In this document: positions 9,424 through 18,246 of the stretch, piece by piece
Layout of the letters: every line of letters starts with the position of its first letter
Numbering within the stretch: the first letter of the stretch is position 1
Assembly: GCA_023382675.1 (NCBI GenBank)
Contig: JAHDWN010000001.1
Location: 164,345 to 228,344, forward strand
From: Anaerolineae bacterium
GTDB taxonomy: Bacteria; Chloroflexota; Anaerolineae; Aggregatilineales; Phototrophicaceae
DNA length: 64,000 bases
Reading direction: 5' to 3'
Notes under the pieces: model-generated
Databases searched by the model: none
What the model was told of the DNA's origin: nothing
Seen by the model: only the letters and a program-made list of their open reading frames with translations
Program-made: the position numbers and the translations under genes

Positions 9424-10062
9424 ATGCGACAGTGGCGTGTACGTTTGATCATTATCGCGCTGGTTTGTATGGAGCTGGGCGCACTGCCTGTCCTGGCACA
9501 GACCGGTGGGCAGTTCTGCGTGCGCGCCTTTGAAGATCGAGATGGCAATGGCGAATGGGCAGGCGCAGGCGTCGAGCCGCTGCTGACCAGCGACGTTGCC
9601 GTCAATCTGCTGAATGCGGATGGCGTCGTCGTCGATAGCGGTCTGATGGAGAATTCACCCACCGCCGCCCAGGGCACCCTGTGCTTTAGGTTCCTGCCCG
9701 CAGGTCAATATACGGCGATTATCACCAGTGGCGCGCTGACGCCAACCACTCCGATGAGCATCAGCGCGGCGGTCAGCGAAACCGGCGAACCGGTCGTGGT
9801 CATGTTCGGTGCCCAGATAGACACGGCTGCTGTGGGCACAGCAGCCGAGACAGCAGACGCGGTTGGTTCAGAAGACCAGATCCTGCGCCTTGCACTGTCG
9901 GCAGGCGGTGCGCTCATGACCATGCTGGGTATGGCAGGTATCGGCGTTCTTGTCTATGCACTGTACCTGCGGCGCCCCCGCGCCAACCTCAGCATGGTGA
10001 CCACCACAGGCACAGGCTCACTGCCGCCTGTCACGCCAGACGACACGCCGACACACACCTGA
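9424..10062 (+). CDS. Small surface protein with SdrD-B-like domain, paralogue of preceding gene
   Basis: 212 residues: signal peptide (about 1-26), one prealbumin/SdrD-B-like domain (about 27-135, beginning GGQFCVRAFEDRDGNGE) and a membrane segment (about 160-182) followed by RRPR and a Thr/Pro tail. The core lines up with the C-terminal domain of the upstream protein (GGQVCVLMFDDANQN), with the same Cys and the same Gly-Asp/Gly-Gln-Tyr turn near the end, so the pair arose by duplication. It starts 2 bp after the upstream stop, indicating one operon. It lacks the LysM domain and so cannot bind glycan in the same way. A structural or accessory envelope role is the most that can be said. Confidence 0.72.
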   Translation: MRQWRVRLIIIALVCMELGALPVLAQTGGQFCVRAFEDRDGNGEWAGAGVEPLLTSDVAVNLLNADGVVVDSGLMENSPTAAQGTLCFRFLPAGQYTAIITSGALTPTTPMSISAAVSETGEPVVVMFGAQIDTAAVGTAAETADAVGSEDQILRLALSAGGALMTMLGMAGIGVLVYALYLRRPRANLSMVTTTGTGSLPPVTPDDTPTHT

Positions 10063-10094
10063 TAGCGCAAATCCGAGCGTCTCAGTATCAAACT

Positions 10095-11555
10095 TCAGTT
10101 GCCCGCTAACAACGATTGAATATCTGGCCCAGCGACGACCATCACGTCGGCGGTTGTCGCGCCGTCCGCGCCCGGCTGCACACGATCAGGCGGCAACCCC
10201 AGAAGCGCCGCCAGGTAGCGTGCCGTCCAGACTTTGCCACCATAATCGCGCACGACCGTCGGTGCGGAATTGGGGGTCGCGGTATTGCCGACATTGGCGA
10301 CGGGAACGCCCCGGCTGGTTAACCAGTCGCGCGTCTGACCGGCAAGACCGGCAACGTCGGTGTTATTGAAGACCACGATCTCGGCATTTTCTGCTTCGGC
10401 ACGTGCGCGCAGGTCTGACAGCGACAGATCGCCCTGCGGATTGAAGACCTGTTGCAGTAAGAAGTTCATCGAGGTCTGGCGCGGCAAAAGCACTTGATCG
10501 CCGGTGTTTGTCTGCGCCAGATCGACATAGAGATTGTCAATCACACCGAAGGTGATATTCGAGCGAGGAATATCCTGCGCAAGCTGAGCCAGACTCAAAA
10601 TCTCGTTCAGCGAGAGATTGGTTGTTACATTGCTTGAGACCTGTTCCCACAGCGTGGGGATTTGCCCGATGATATTCGCCAGGCCGCCCGCGCTCAGAAC
10701 TTCCTCACGGAAAGCGGACAAGACTTCTTGCTGGCGACGGGCACGGTCAAAGTCAGCGCCACGAGTTGCGCGGGTACGTGCGTATTGCAGCAGATGTGTC
10801 GCATCCAGCCGCTGGCAGCCCGCATCGAAATGCACGGAGATCGTGCCATAACCGGCGTCAGGGTACTTCGGATCGTCAATCGGTTCCGTCGGGCAGACTT
10901 CAATCCCATCCGGCGCAAGCGTGTTGACCACCTGGGTAAAAACGTCAAAGTTCACCCGGACGTAATTGTCAATTTCGATACCGAGATTAAGTTCAACCGT
11001 AGCGGCTGCCAGCGCCGGGCCGCCGCCAGGGAAGCCATAAGCATCACCGAGTTCATTGGCGGTATTGATGCGTCCACTCTGATAGCCGGGAATCGTCACC
11101 CAGAGATCGCGCGGGATCGACAGAACACCGGCCGTCTTGCGCGCCGGATCAATGCTGACGAGAATCATCGTGTCGCTGCGAAAAGACCCCGTCTCGCCAG
11201 CGCGCTGATCAATCCCAAGGATAAGAATCGTGATTCGGCGCGGATCGGTGATCTCCGGGATGTCTGCCAGCGGATCGAGCGTCGGCGTCGGTACGATTTC
11301 GGCGATTGTTGTTGGTTCGCTCGTCGCGTTGGCTGTCGCCAGAGCCGATTGGACGACGGCAGTCGGGGGAAGAGTCGGTGTCGGTTGAGCGCGTAGAAAG
11401 CCGTCAAACACAGGTTGTTGATCGAAGGTTTGGACACTGCCGACCGAAAAACTGTACGCGGTCGTGTAGCCAACGATAGAACATACGATTGTCGCTGCAG
11501 CGAGCGCGATAATAGCCAGCAAAAATGTAAGCGGTGAAAGACGCATAACCTGCAT
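10095..11555 (-). CDS. LytR-CpsA-Psr (LCP) family cell-wall glycopolymer ligase
   Basis: 486 residues: an N-terminal membrane anchor (about 9-31), a Thr/Pro-rich linker, an LCP catalytic domain (about 100-270; ILILGIDQR, then FRSDTMILVSID and LSIPRDLWV with the conserved Arg residues) and a C-terminal LytR_C domain (about 380-480; IVVFNNT, AGLAGQTRDWL). LCP enzymes transfer polyprenyl-phosphate-linked glycopolymers to peptidoglycan outside the membrane. The frame is open upstream, but the hydrophobic anchor and a TATAAT inside that extension favour this ATG; another ATG three codons later is possible. It converges with the SdrD-like gene and is divergent from the HEAT-like gene. Its acceptor in this cell envelope is unknown. 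Confidence 0.9.
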   Translation of the reverse strand: MQVMRLSPLTFLLAIIALAAATIVCSIVGYTTAYSFSVGSVQTFDQQPVFDGFLRAQPTPTLPPTAVVQSALATANATSEPTTIAEIVPTPTLDPLADIPEITDPRRITILILGIDQRAGETGSFRSDTMILVSIDPARKTAGVLSIPRDLWVTIPGYQSGRINTANELGDAYGFPGGGPALAAATVELNLGIEIDNYVRVNFDVFTQVVNTLAPDGIEVCPTEPIDDPKYPDAGYGTISVHFDAGCQRLDATHLLQYARTRATRGADFDRARRQQEVLSAFREEVLSAGGLANIIGQIPTLWEQVSSNVTTNLSLNEILSLAQLAQDIPRSNITFGVIDNLYVDLAQTNTGDQVLLPRQTSMNFLLQQVFNPQGDLSLSDLRARAEAENAEIVVFNNTDVAGLAGQTRDWLTSRGVPVANVGNTATPNSAPTVVRDYGGKVWTARYLAALLGLPPDRVQPGADGATTADVMVVAGPDIQSLLAGN

Positions 11556-11579
11556 ACCTGATGTGCCAGATTCGGCGGC

Positions 11580-11607
11580 ATTATAGCGCAGCCTATTCTG
11601 GTTTGAA
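11580..11607 (-). promoter_or_regulatory. Promoter for the LCP gene
   Basis: On the minus strand, TTCAAA (11602-11607) and TATAAT (11580-11585) are separated by 16 bp, placing the start of transcription about 15-20 bp before the chosen ATG. Confidence 0.6.
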
Positions 11608-11692
11608 GCCTGCGCTTGCCCCACGCTGCACAGCGCGCGATTTTGACGTATCATTGGCAGGTAAATCGAACGATCACCCTGGAAGGCGTGCC

Positions 11693-12907
11693 ATGCTTGA
11701 AAATCTGCGCAAGATCAACTGGTCCCAACTTGAAATCGCCAGCGGCCCGGCGGCTGCCGTTCCGAACATGATCGAGGATCTGATGGATGAAGACCCCGAC
11801 GTGATTCAGGAAGCGCTGATTGCGCTCAGCACCAACATCTGGGAGCATGGCATTGTCTTTGATGCCACCATCGCCGCTATTCCATTCCTGATTGAACTGC
11901 TGGATGAGGACGCAACTGACGACCCGGCAGGCATCCTCGACTTGCTGGCACAGATTGCCGAAAGCCGCGACCTCGAAGAAGTGATGCTGCCGCCCGCGCA
12001 TGAGTACCAGTTCATGCCTGAGGAGGGTGAGGCCTACGTCAAAGATGAGCAGGAAATGGAATGGTCGCGCGATGCCTATGAAGCGGTAGGCAAAGGTCTG
12101 CCCGTCTACCGGCAGTTGCTCAATGACGGCGATCCGCTGGTGCGGACGAGCGCAGCGGCACTGCTGGAGCAGTTTCCCATCGGCGCGAAAGACAGCGCGG
12201 CGGCCCTGCGCGAGGCCATTGACCAGGAAGATGATATTCCGACGATGACGGACATGATGTTGAGCCTGCGCGATCTGTTGAGTGCGGCTGTGATGCTCGA
12301 CGACGACCGCGCGACCTACCGGGATTTCTTCGCCACGATCTTCCAGGATGAAACCGATCCCGCGCTGCGCCTGGGAGCAGCGATTACCATTGCTCAATTG
12401 AATGCAGACGCGCTCACTCAGGATATGGTGGATGTGATCACAGATGCAGTCAGAGACCCACTGTCATACTCCGAACATGTAGAAGATACGCTTGAAAATC
12501 CGGTGCATGAGGCGCTGCCTGTTTTACTCCAACTCGCGCCGGAAAAACGTACTGAGGCAGTGTTAAAGGCGATGCGCGATACGCAAGATGTGGCGAATGC
12601 GCGCAGCCTGGCACTTGCGGCGTTGGTCGAGGTTTTTGGCGGAGAGCCGCTTGAAGGGCGCACGCCGCTGCGCCAGGTGCAGCCGGGTGGCGTCAGCGTC
12701 ATCTATACCGCCCCACCAGATACCGAAGACAATGTTCCGCTGCGAACATCACTGACAGACAAACAGCGGCTGGCCGTCGAGACTATCCTCGATAATGATG
12801 CCTTTTGGCTTGTCACCAGCAACTTGCTGACGGTCTTTGGTTTGCCCGAAGCCCGCCGCGATCTTCTGGAATATCTTGACGATCCGGCTGCATATGCAAG
12901 CCGTTGA
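11693..12907 (+). CDS. HEAT-like alpha-helical repeat protein
   Basis: 404 residues with no signal peptide or membrane segment. The sequence is made of paired helices with the spacing of HEAT/Armadillo repeats: for example a block with PNMIEDLMDEDPDVIQEAL near residue 22, a helix starting IAAIPFLIELLDED near 60, and LVRTSAAALLEQFP near 145. It is acidic overall. Such proteins usually act as cytoplasmic scaffolds; the best comparison is with large uncharacterised bacterial HEAT families. The ATG is preceded by GGAAGG. The gene is divergent from the LCP gene and followed after 46 bp by a VOC dioxygenase gene, probably by chance. No enzymatic motif was found. Confidence 0.75.
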   Translation: MLENLRKINWSQLEIASGPAAAVPNMIEDLMDEDPDVIQEALIALSTNIWEHGIVFDATIAAIPFLIELLDEDATDDPAGILDLLAQIAESRDLEEVMLPPAHEYQFMPEEGEAYVKDEQEMEWSRDAYEAVGKGLPVYRQLLNDGDPLVRTSAAALLEQFPIGAKDSAAALREAIDQEDDIPTMTDMMLSLRDLLSAAVMLDDDRATYRDFFATIFQDETDPALRLGAAITIAQLNADALTQDMVDVITDAVRDPLSYSEHVEDTLENPVHEALPVLLQLAPEKRTEAVLKAMRDTQDVANARSLALAALVEVFGGEPLEGRTPLRQVQPGGVSVIYTAPPDTEDNVPLRTSLTDKQRLAVETILDNDAFWLVTSNLLTVFGLPEARRDLLEYLDDPAAYASR

Positions 12908-12953
12908 TCGCAATTTAGGCGCTGAGACGTCCTAAGACAATCGGATAAACAAG

Positions 12954-13835
12954 ATGGCTTTACCGGCGGCGACAGGTATCGCGAATGTCCACCTCCAGGT
13001 TCGCGATCTGGCCAGATCGCTGACTTTCTACCAGGATGCGCTGGGGATTCAAGTGCTCCGCACTGAAGGACAAACGGCCTGGCTTTCTGCAAATGGAGAG
13101 TCTCCGTATCTGCTTCAGATCTCGGCTCTATCGAACGCACTGCCGAGGCCACCGCGGACAAGCGGCTTATTTCATGTCGCTTTGAGGCTGCCTGATCGTC
13201 CGGCTTTAGCGCGCCTGTTTTACCGTCTGACGGCCCTTGGTGTGCCCTTCCAGGGATTCGCCGATCATGCCGTCAGCGAAGCCCTTTACCTGGCTGATCC
13301 GGACGGCAACGGGCTCGAGCTGTACCGTGACCTGCCACGCGCGACATGGCCGTTCGCCAACGGTCAGGTACAGATGACAACCGAAGCGCTCAACGCGGAT
13401 AGATTGCTTCGCGAAGGAACCCATGCGCTGGAAACGTGGCAAGGCATCGATGCCAGAACCGACATCGGCCACATCCATTTACAGGTAGGGGATCTGGAAC
13501 GCGCCGAACGCTTTTATGTCGATCTGATTGGGCTGGAGGTGATGCAGCGTTCGTATCCCGGCGCGCTCTTCATTGCTGCCGGTGGCTATCACCATCATCT
13601 TGGTCTTAATATTTGGGCGGGTCGCAATGTCCCGCCTGCGCCCGCAAATGCCGTCGGATTGCGCCATTTCAGCATCGCAATTCCAGACGCTGACGCCTGG
13701 CACGCCGTACTCAATAGAATACAGGCCGCCGGTAGAACCATCAGGCAGCTTGTCAAGCCTGATCAGGACAGTTTCGTCGTGCAAGACGGCGACAATATCG
13801 AAGTACGGCTGATTCACCAGCGCGTACCGCTGTGA
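12954..13835 (+). CDS. Two-domain VOC-fold dioxygenase, CatE-like
   Basis: 293 residues with two vicinal-oxygen-chelate domains (about 5-130 and 165-290). Each carries the two His and one Glu used for metal binding in this fold: VHLQVRDL, FHVALRLP and GLELYRD in the first; IHLQVGDL, RHFSIAIP and EVRLIH in the second. The order and length match the catechol-2,3-dioxygenase-like CatE proteins of many soil bacteria, which cleave catechol with Fe(II). Whether this homologue really cleaves an aromatic ring cannot be told, since no ring-degradation genes lie nearby. The stop faces the pncC stop across 9 bp. Confidence 0.85.
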   Translation: MALPAATGIANVHLQVRDLARSLTFYQDALGIQVLRTEGQTAWLSANGESPYLLQISALSNALPRPPRTSGLFHVALRLPDRPALARLFYRLTALGVPFQGFADHAVSEALYLADPDGNGLELYRDLPRATWPFANGQVQMTTEALNADRLLREGTHALETWQGIDARTDIGHIHLQVGDLERAERFYVDLIGLEVMQRSYPGALFIAAGGYHHHLGLNIWAGRNVPPAPANAVGLRHFSIAIPDADAWHAVLNRIQAAGRTIRQLVKPDQDSFVVQDGDNIEVRLIHQRVPL

Positions 13836-13844
13836 ATTGCGAGT

Positions 13845-14330
13845 CTAGCTTTCCTGAATAACACTGAGGATCGTGCGCAGGGCGGCGTCAGCACTTTGCG
13901 ATTTAATCGCCTCGCGATCACCACTCCAGAGATGCCGCTCGACGTGCTGTAAGCCCGTGCGTGTAACGACGCTCAGATATGTCAGTCCCACGGGTTTGTC
14001 GATGCTGCCACCGGATGGGCCAGCAATGCCCGTCACCGAGACGGCGACATCAGCATTAAAGCGATTCAACGCACCTCGCGCCATTTCCTCAGCGGTTTCT
14101 GCGCTGACAGCACCGTAAGTCTCCAGTGTCAATAACTGCACACCCAGCAGGGCCATCTTCGCCTCATTCGCATAGGCAACGATGCCACCCAGTACATACG
14201 ATGAGCTACCGGGCACATTGGTGAGACGATGCATGACTAGCCCGCCTGTGCAAGACTCTGCGGAACATACTTTGAGGCCACGCGCAAGCAAAGATTCGCC
14301 GACTTGCACCTCCAGATATGTTTCAGCCAT
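13845..14330 (-). CDS. pncC: Nicotinamide-nucleotide amidohydrolase, CinA C-terminal family
   Basis: 161 residues, the length of the stand-alone CinA C-terminal domain. PncC deamidates nicotinamide mononucleotide to nicotinate mononucleotide, recycling NAD breakdown products. Family motifs are intact: CSAESCTGG near residue 22, YVLGGIVAYANEAK near 45, AVSAETAEEMA, and VTGIAGPSGGS with VGLTYLSV near 100-120. The ATG start agrees with family length. The gene is a single unit on the minus strand, convergent with the VOC gene. Confidence 0.95.
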   Translation of the reverse strand: MAETYLEVQVGESLLARGLKVCSAESCTGGLVMHRLTNVPGSSSYVLGGIVAYANEAKMALLGVQLLTLETYGAVSAETAEEMARGALNRFNADVAVSVTGIAGPSGGSIDKPVGLTYLSVVTRTGLQHVERHLWSGDREAIKSQSADAALRTILSVIQES

Positions 14331-14397
14331 GGGCGCCTGCTCTCCTCAAGGTTGACGATCAATCAATATATTGCAGACCATTTTAACGGTTTTTGGC

Positions 14398-14403
14398 TAT
14401 AAT
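14398..14403 (+). promoter_or_regulatory. -10 element for the lipoprotein gene
   Basis: An exact TATAAT lies 46 bp before the GTG start. No convincing -35 hexamer is at standard spacing. The GGGATAAT-type boxes begin directly downstream, so they would fall in the initial transcribed region. Confidence 0.5.
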
Positions 14404-14444
14404 GTGGGATAATAGATGTTGATATTGGGATAATGAGGGATATT
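14404..14444 (+). repeat. Three phased GGGAT boxes before the lipoprotein gene
   Basis: Units GTGGGATAAT (14404), TTGGGATAAT (14425) and GAGGGATATT (14435) have their GGGAT cores 21 and 10 bp apart, close to whole helical turns. They resemble the TTGGGATAT units at 43988 and the inverted pair at 36924. A DNA-binding protein array is inferred. Confidence 0.5.
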
Positions 14445-14448
14445 TGTT

Positions 14449-15282
14449 GTGAACGGACGTTGGGGGTGGCGACCGTTGACATTGTCGCTGTTCATCAGCG
14501 TTTTTGTTGTCGCCTGCAACGTCGTGAGCAACATCTCCTCGACCATTACACCAACCGAAGTTCTCCGTGTCACCCTGACGCTGCTTCAGCCACGTGGCCC
14601 GACGGAAACCCCGACACCTCGTCAATCGCAATCGACGCCGGCGCCTGCCCCCGTCACCCCTGGCGGAGACATCAGCAAGGAAGCTTTGCCCGAACTACTT
14701 GATCTGGAACCCCCGCGCTGTTATGCGGAAACGCCACAGACAACAGTCTGTCTTGGGTTGGTAAATAACCCACTCCCGCAAACTCTTCAGCGAGTATCCC
14801 TGCGCATCGCCGTCGAAACATATGATTCAGAGCTTCGCGCAGAGCGTGTTATCACCCTTGAGCAGGCGTTAATCCTCCCGAATACCAGCGCACCTTACCG
14901 CTCATCTTTTCCCGTACATTGGTCGGACAATCTGATGTCAGCCGTCTCGCTGGTCAGCGTTGAACTTGCACTCGACCAATCCTCTTACATGACACTCGTG
15001 ACCGAAGCTGAGCAAGGTGAGTCCACCGCTGAACGCTACAGCGTCTCCGCAACGATCTACAATCCCGGCCCCGATGCTGCCGTCAACATCCGCGCAATTG
15101 TGATGCTGCTGGAGAGTGATGGCAGCGTCGCTGGTTATCGGGTTGTCAGCTTCGACAACAGATTGTCTCAGGGCGAACGAATGCCGCTGCGCATCGACAT
15201 TGTCCCTTACAGCCGCAGCCGCAATCTCAACCATTATTTATACGTAGAGGCACAGCGCGAACCCATTGAAAACCCGGAATAA
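14449..15282 (+). CDS. Secreted lipoprotein, FxLYD-like repeats
   Basis: 277 residues. The N-terminus is a lipoprotein signal: hydrophobic stretch then VVAC, with Cys at about residue 23 as lipid site. A Thr/Pro-rich linker follows, then two similar beta-rich halves (about 92-175 and 185-270) in which LGLVNNPLPQTLQRVSLRIAV pairs loosely with the block around YNPGPDAAVNIRAIVMLL; this resembles the FxLYD/CARDB type of extracellular domain. Start is GTG without a strong ribosome site. A promoter and a set of GGGAT boxes lie just upstream. Function unknown; the fold suggests binding or structural duty outside the membrane. Confidence 0.7.
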   Translation: MNGRWGWRPLTLSLFISVFVVACNVVSNISSTITPTEVLRVTLTLLQPRGPTETPTPRQSQSTPAPAPVTPGGDISKEALPELLDLEPPRCYAETPQTTVCLGLVNNPLPQTLQRVSLRIAVETYDSELRAERVITLEQALILPNTSAPYRSSFPVHWSDNLMSAVSLVSVELALDQSSYMTLVTEAEQGESTAERYSVSATIYNPGPDAAVNIRAIVMLLESDGSVAGYRVVSFDNRLSQGERMPLRIDIVPYSRSRNLNHYLYVEAQREPIENPE

Positions 15283-15327
15283 AGTCCCAATCGTCGTGCT
15301 TCGCTGTCCATTAGCGCATGTCTGCAT

Positions 15328-15355
15328 TTCACATAATCAGAGTGAAGGCTATAAT
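15328..15355 (+). promoter_or_regulatory. Promoter for the repeat-module secreted protein
   Basis: TTCACA (15328-15333, five of six consensus bases) and TATAAT (15350-15355) are 16 bp apart; the start codon is 42 bp downstream. Confidence 0.7.
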
Positions 15356-15396
15356 CAAACCATGAAAGATGCTCCATTCTGGAAGAAGGGCTGCGC

Positions 15397-17151
15397 ATGA
15401 TGCGATGGCATCACCATACTTGGAAGCTTGCGTTGCTCATGATCTTGCTGCTGATAGGCAATGTCCTGGCATCAGCCGCAGCGCAGAGCACCCCGTTTGA
15501 ACAGATCGTGTTTGATACACGCTCCGACCTTGAACTGCTTGCAGACAGCTTTTTTGGCACAGACACCCGCCCTGAGGGCTGGCTGGGGAATATTGACACC
15601 AGTTCTCCCACGGTCATTACCGATCTCTGGTTCGATAATGAAGTTGTCGCCAATGCACTCTATGGCGAGGGTACGCGCCCTCCGGCGTGGATCGGCGCGA
15701 CTGCACCTGTCCCTGCCATCCTGGCACGCAACGTACGCCATGATCTGGAAATCTCCGCTGATCTTCAGTTTGGCGGCGGTCAGCGCCCCGATGGATGGCG
15801 TGGTGATGCCCCGCTGCTGCGCTGTGACCGCAGTCTGCAAAACGCGGTTGCGCTTTTGAGGACTTTCTACAGCCTTCAGTCCGATATCCCGGCGTCCACT
15901 TTCAATTATTGCCAGGCAATCGCCGCCGATATCGAGGATGAACTGACGAACATCTACTTTGGCACGCAGCTTGCCGATCAAGCACTGGTCGATCCGCTCG
16001 ACTTGATCCTGGCGGTTCGCGGCGATGTCGAACGCCTGGCCGACGAGGAACTGGGGCTGAATAGCCGCCCGGCGGACTGGATCGGCAGTCGCGAACGCGA
16101 TTCCACATCGCTCATTAGCGATGTGTTCCTCGACTTGCAGCTTCTGGCGGATGATCGACTGGGTGTCAACGAGCGACCTGAAGGCTGGATCGGTGCCGTT
16201 GGCGTTTCCCCATCGTCGTCTTATTTCACGCTGCGCCATGATCTGGAATTGTTGGCCGACGCAATCTATGCCAGAGATCAACGCCCCAATGGCTGGCAAG
16301 GTCTATTGCCGCTGGCACGCTGCGAACCGCTCACCCAGCAAATTGTGTTCATTGCCAGTGTGCAATACAATTTCAACCCCACTGCGCTCGATGCACAATC
16401 GCCCGACTTCTGCACGCAGGTTTCGAATGAAGCAAACCTGCTGGTCGAAAATCCGCCGCGGGTTGAAGTCAGCGAAGAAATGATTGCGGAAGAAGATCTC
16501 TTCCGATCCGAGAATGCTTTTGCCTACCTCGATGTCGCGGCGACGCGCTACATGGGGATCATGCCCGAAGGCACGTTGTTCCGCCCGCTGTACCGCAATT
16601 TCAACGAATCGTCGATGTTGTTCATCGCCGGCGAGGATTTTGCGCTCTATATTGACCGTCGGTGGACAAATCTGCCGGAACCGATTTATCGAGCGCTGCC
16701 GACGCTTGAAGGTGTAAGTCCGATAGCTTTTTGTAACGCGTACTGGTGCAGTGGCCCTGGCCCGACGCCCACACCCACTGGCGGTGGCCCACTGATTGCG
16801 CTGCTGGTTCAGACCACGCCGAATGCAACACCGGATACAGGTGAGCTTTCCATCGAGAAGACACAGATCTCCTGGACGAATGTGCGCGTCACCTATCTCG
16901 CGGACAACGCAACGACACGCACCGCGCAGGTGACTTTGGAAGTCTGTGCCCAGCGCGCCGACGTTGCGACGGCCTGCGAACCGGTCACTCGCGTCTTCGA
17001 CAATGCTACCGGCACAGAACGACCACCGCTCGGCCAGTCGAATGGTTTGAATATCTACGAAATAAGCTACGGCTACAACACCAATCTCATCATTGAGGGC
17101 GAAACGCGCTTCTCAACCGATGTCTGGATCAGCGATCCGACGATCCGCTGA
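15397..17151 (+). CDS. Secreted protein with duplicated module of RPxGWxG repeats
   Basis: 584 residues; signal peptide about 1-30. The next 310 residues are two tandem copies of a module. Each copy holds three 36-residue repeats of pattern DLE-x-LAD-x4-G-x3-RP-x-GW-x-G, with RPxxWxG at residues 58, 94, 130 and again 224, 260, 296 (every one shifted by 166), then a Cys (143 and 309), a helical stretch and a second Cys (172 and 339), suggesting one disulfide per module. A C-terminal part (about 350-450) with a putative ligand-binding fold follows, then a Pro/Thr linker and a beta domain (about 485-584). I do not recognise the repeat as a named family. It lies among other envelope genes, upstream of an M23 peptidase. 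Confidence 0.78.
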   Translation: MMRWHHHTWKLALLMILLLIGNVLASAAAQSTPFEQIVFDTRSDLELLADSFFGTDTRPEGWLGNIDTSSPTVITDLWFDNEVVANALYGEGTRPPAWIGATAPVPAILARNVRHDLEISADLQFGGGQRPDGWRGDAPLLRCDRSLQNAVALLRTFYSLQSDIPASTFNYCQAIAADIEDELTNIYFGTQLADQALVDPLDLILAVRGDVERLADEELGLNSRPADWIGSRERDSTSLISDVFLDLQLLADDRLGVNERPEGWIGAVGVSPSSSYFTLRHDLELLADAIYARDQRPNGWQGLLPLARCEPLTQQIVFIASVQYNFNPTALDAQSPDFCTQVSNEANLLVENPPRVEVSEEMIAEEDLFRSENAFAYLDVAATRYMGIMPEGTLFRPLYRNFNESSMLFIAGEDFALYIDRRWTNLPEPIYRALPTLEGVSPIAFCNAYWCSGPGPTPTPTGGGPLIALLVQTTPNATPDTGELSIEKTQISWTNVRVTYLADNATTRTAQVTLEVCAQRADVATACEPVTRVFDNATGTERPPLGQSNGLNIYEISYGYNTNLIIEGETRFSTDVWISDPTIR

Positions 17152-17186
17152 CCGCACAAGGCTGGATCAACGGCATGAGGGCGGAC

Positions 17187-17192
17187 TATAAT
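17187..17192 (+). promoter_or_regulatory. -10 element for the M23 peptidase gene
   Basis: An exact TATAAT lies 8 bp before an in-frame ATG at 17201 and 62 bp before the ATG at 17255. If used, transcription would start almost on the first ATG. No clear -35 element is seen. Confidence 0.55.
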
Positions 17193-17254
17193 CCACTCTC
17201 ATGCCGCCAGGCAAAACGCAATCTGTCTTATCTCATCGAGTAACTACGAAAAGC

Positions 17255-18244
17255 ATGTCTCCCAAACGTATCAGTCTCATCGTGCTGCTTCTGCTTCTTT
17301 GCTTTATCGTCTCCGTCGGCGTGATCGGCGCGCAAGATGATGCCACGCCCCAGGGTGGAACCGATAGCCTGGATACGGTTGCCGGTACTCCTGTACCTCT
17401 CCCAACTCAAGGCGCGCGTTCAGCACCCGTTCAGGTCATTTCGGGCGAAAATGCGCGCGTCAATCTCTTCTTTGCCAATATGGGACAGGGGACAATCCAG
17501 CTTGCCCAGGTAGAAGGTCAGAATGTCACCAGCGCTACTGCGAGCTGGCTGAATCATCTGATCGATTTCTTCCCTGTCGAAGACGAAGGGCTTTTCGGAT
17601 TACTCTCTGTGGGTATGGAACAAACGCCCCGCCGTGATTATCCGCTCGTGATCACCGTCGTCTACGCCGATGGATCACGCGAGACGATCAGCACGCCGAT
17701 TGAAATTGTGCTGGGTGGATTCATTCGACAAGAAGTGTTGCTTCCGCCCGACAAAGCCTACCTGCTGGATGCAGAGACGGAGCGGGCCGAACTGGCGCGC
17801 CTAGAGAGCATTTTCGTCCAGACTTCCTCCGAACGAAAGTGGGATGATACGGGGTTTGCGCTACCGATTTCAGCGGCACTCACGTCACCGTTTGGCGCAT
17901 TTCGTGTGTTCAATTCGACGCTGAACACGCGGCACACCGGCTGGGACATTCGCTGCACCATCGGCACGCCGGTGCTTGCATCGGCAGCCGGGCGGGTCGT
18001 ATTCGCGGGCACCCTGCCGATTCGTGGCAATCACGTCATTATCGATCACGGCATGGGCGTCTATTCAGGTTACTCGCATCTTTCAGTGGTGAATGTGACT
18101 CGCGGCCAGATGGTGACTAAAGAACAGGTCATCGGCATGGCAGGCAGCACTGGCCGCACCAGTGGGCCACATTTCCACTGGGAAATTGCCGTCAATGGTG
18201 AGTGGATCGACCCGGTGGAGTTTCTAAGAATGTGGATGCCGTGA
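17255..18244 (+). CDS. Secreted M23-family metallopeptidase
   Basis: 329 residues from the chosen ATG: signal peptide (about 1-26, ending VIGAQ), a beta-rich middle region, and a C-terminal M23/LytM domain. Zinc and catalytic residues are present as HTGWD (H and D), HLS and HFHWE, with the usual GTPVLASAAGRVVFAG and GTSG-like (GRTSGPHFHW) blocks. Such enzymes cut peptidoglycan cross-bridges outside the cell. An in-frame ATG at 17201 would add 18 residues and might be used if the message is leaderless; the signal peptide favours the second ATG. It converges with a histidine kinase gene, 2 bp apart. Confidence 0.88.
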   Translation: MSPKRISLIVLLLLLCFIVSVGVIGAQDDATPQGGTDSLDTVAGTPVPLPTQGARSAPVQVISGENARVNLFFANMGQGTIQLAQVEGQNVTSATASWLNHLIDFFPVEDEGLFGLLSVGMEQTPRRDYPLVITVVYADGSRETISTPIEIVLGGFIRQEVLLPPDKAYLLDAETERAELARLESIFVQTSSERKWDDTGFALPISAALTSPFGAFRVFNSTLNTRHTGWDIRCTIGTPVLASAAGRVVFAGTLPIRGNHVIIDHGMGVYSGYSHLSVVNVTRGQMVTKEQVIGMAGSTGRTSGPHFHWEIAVNGEWIDPVEFLRMWMP

Positions 18245-18246
18245 GA

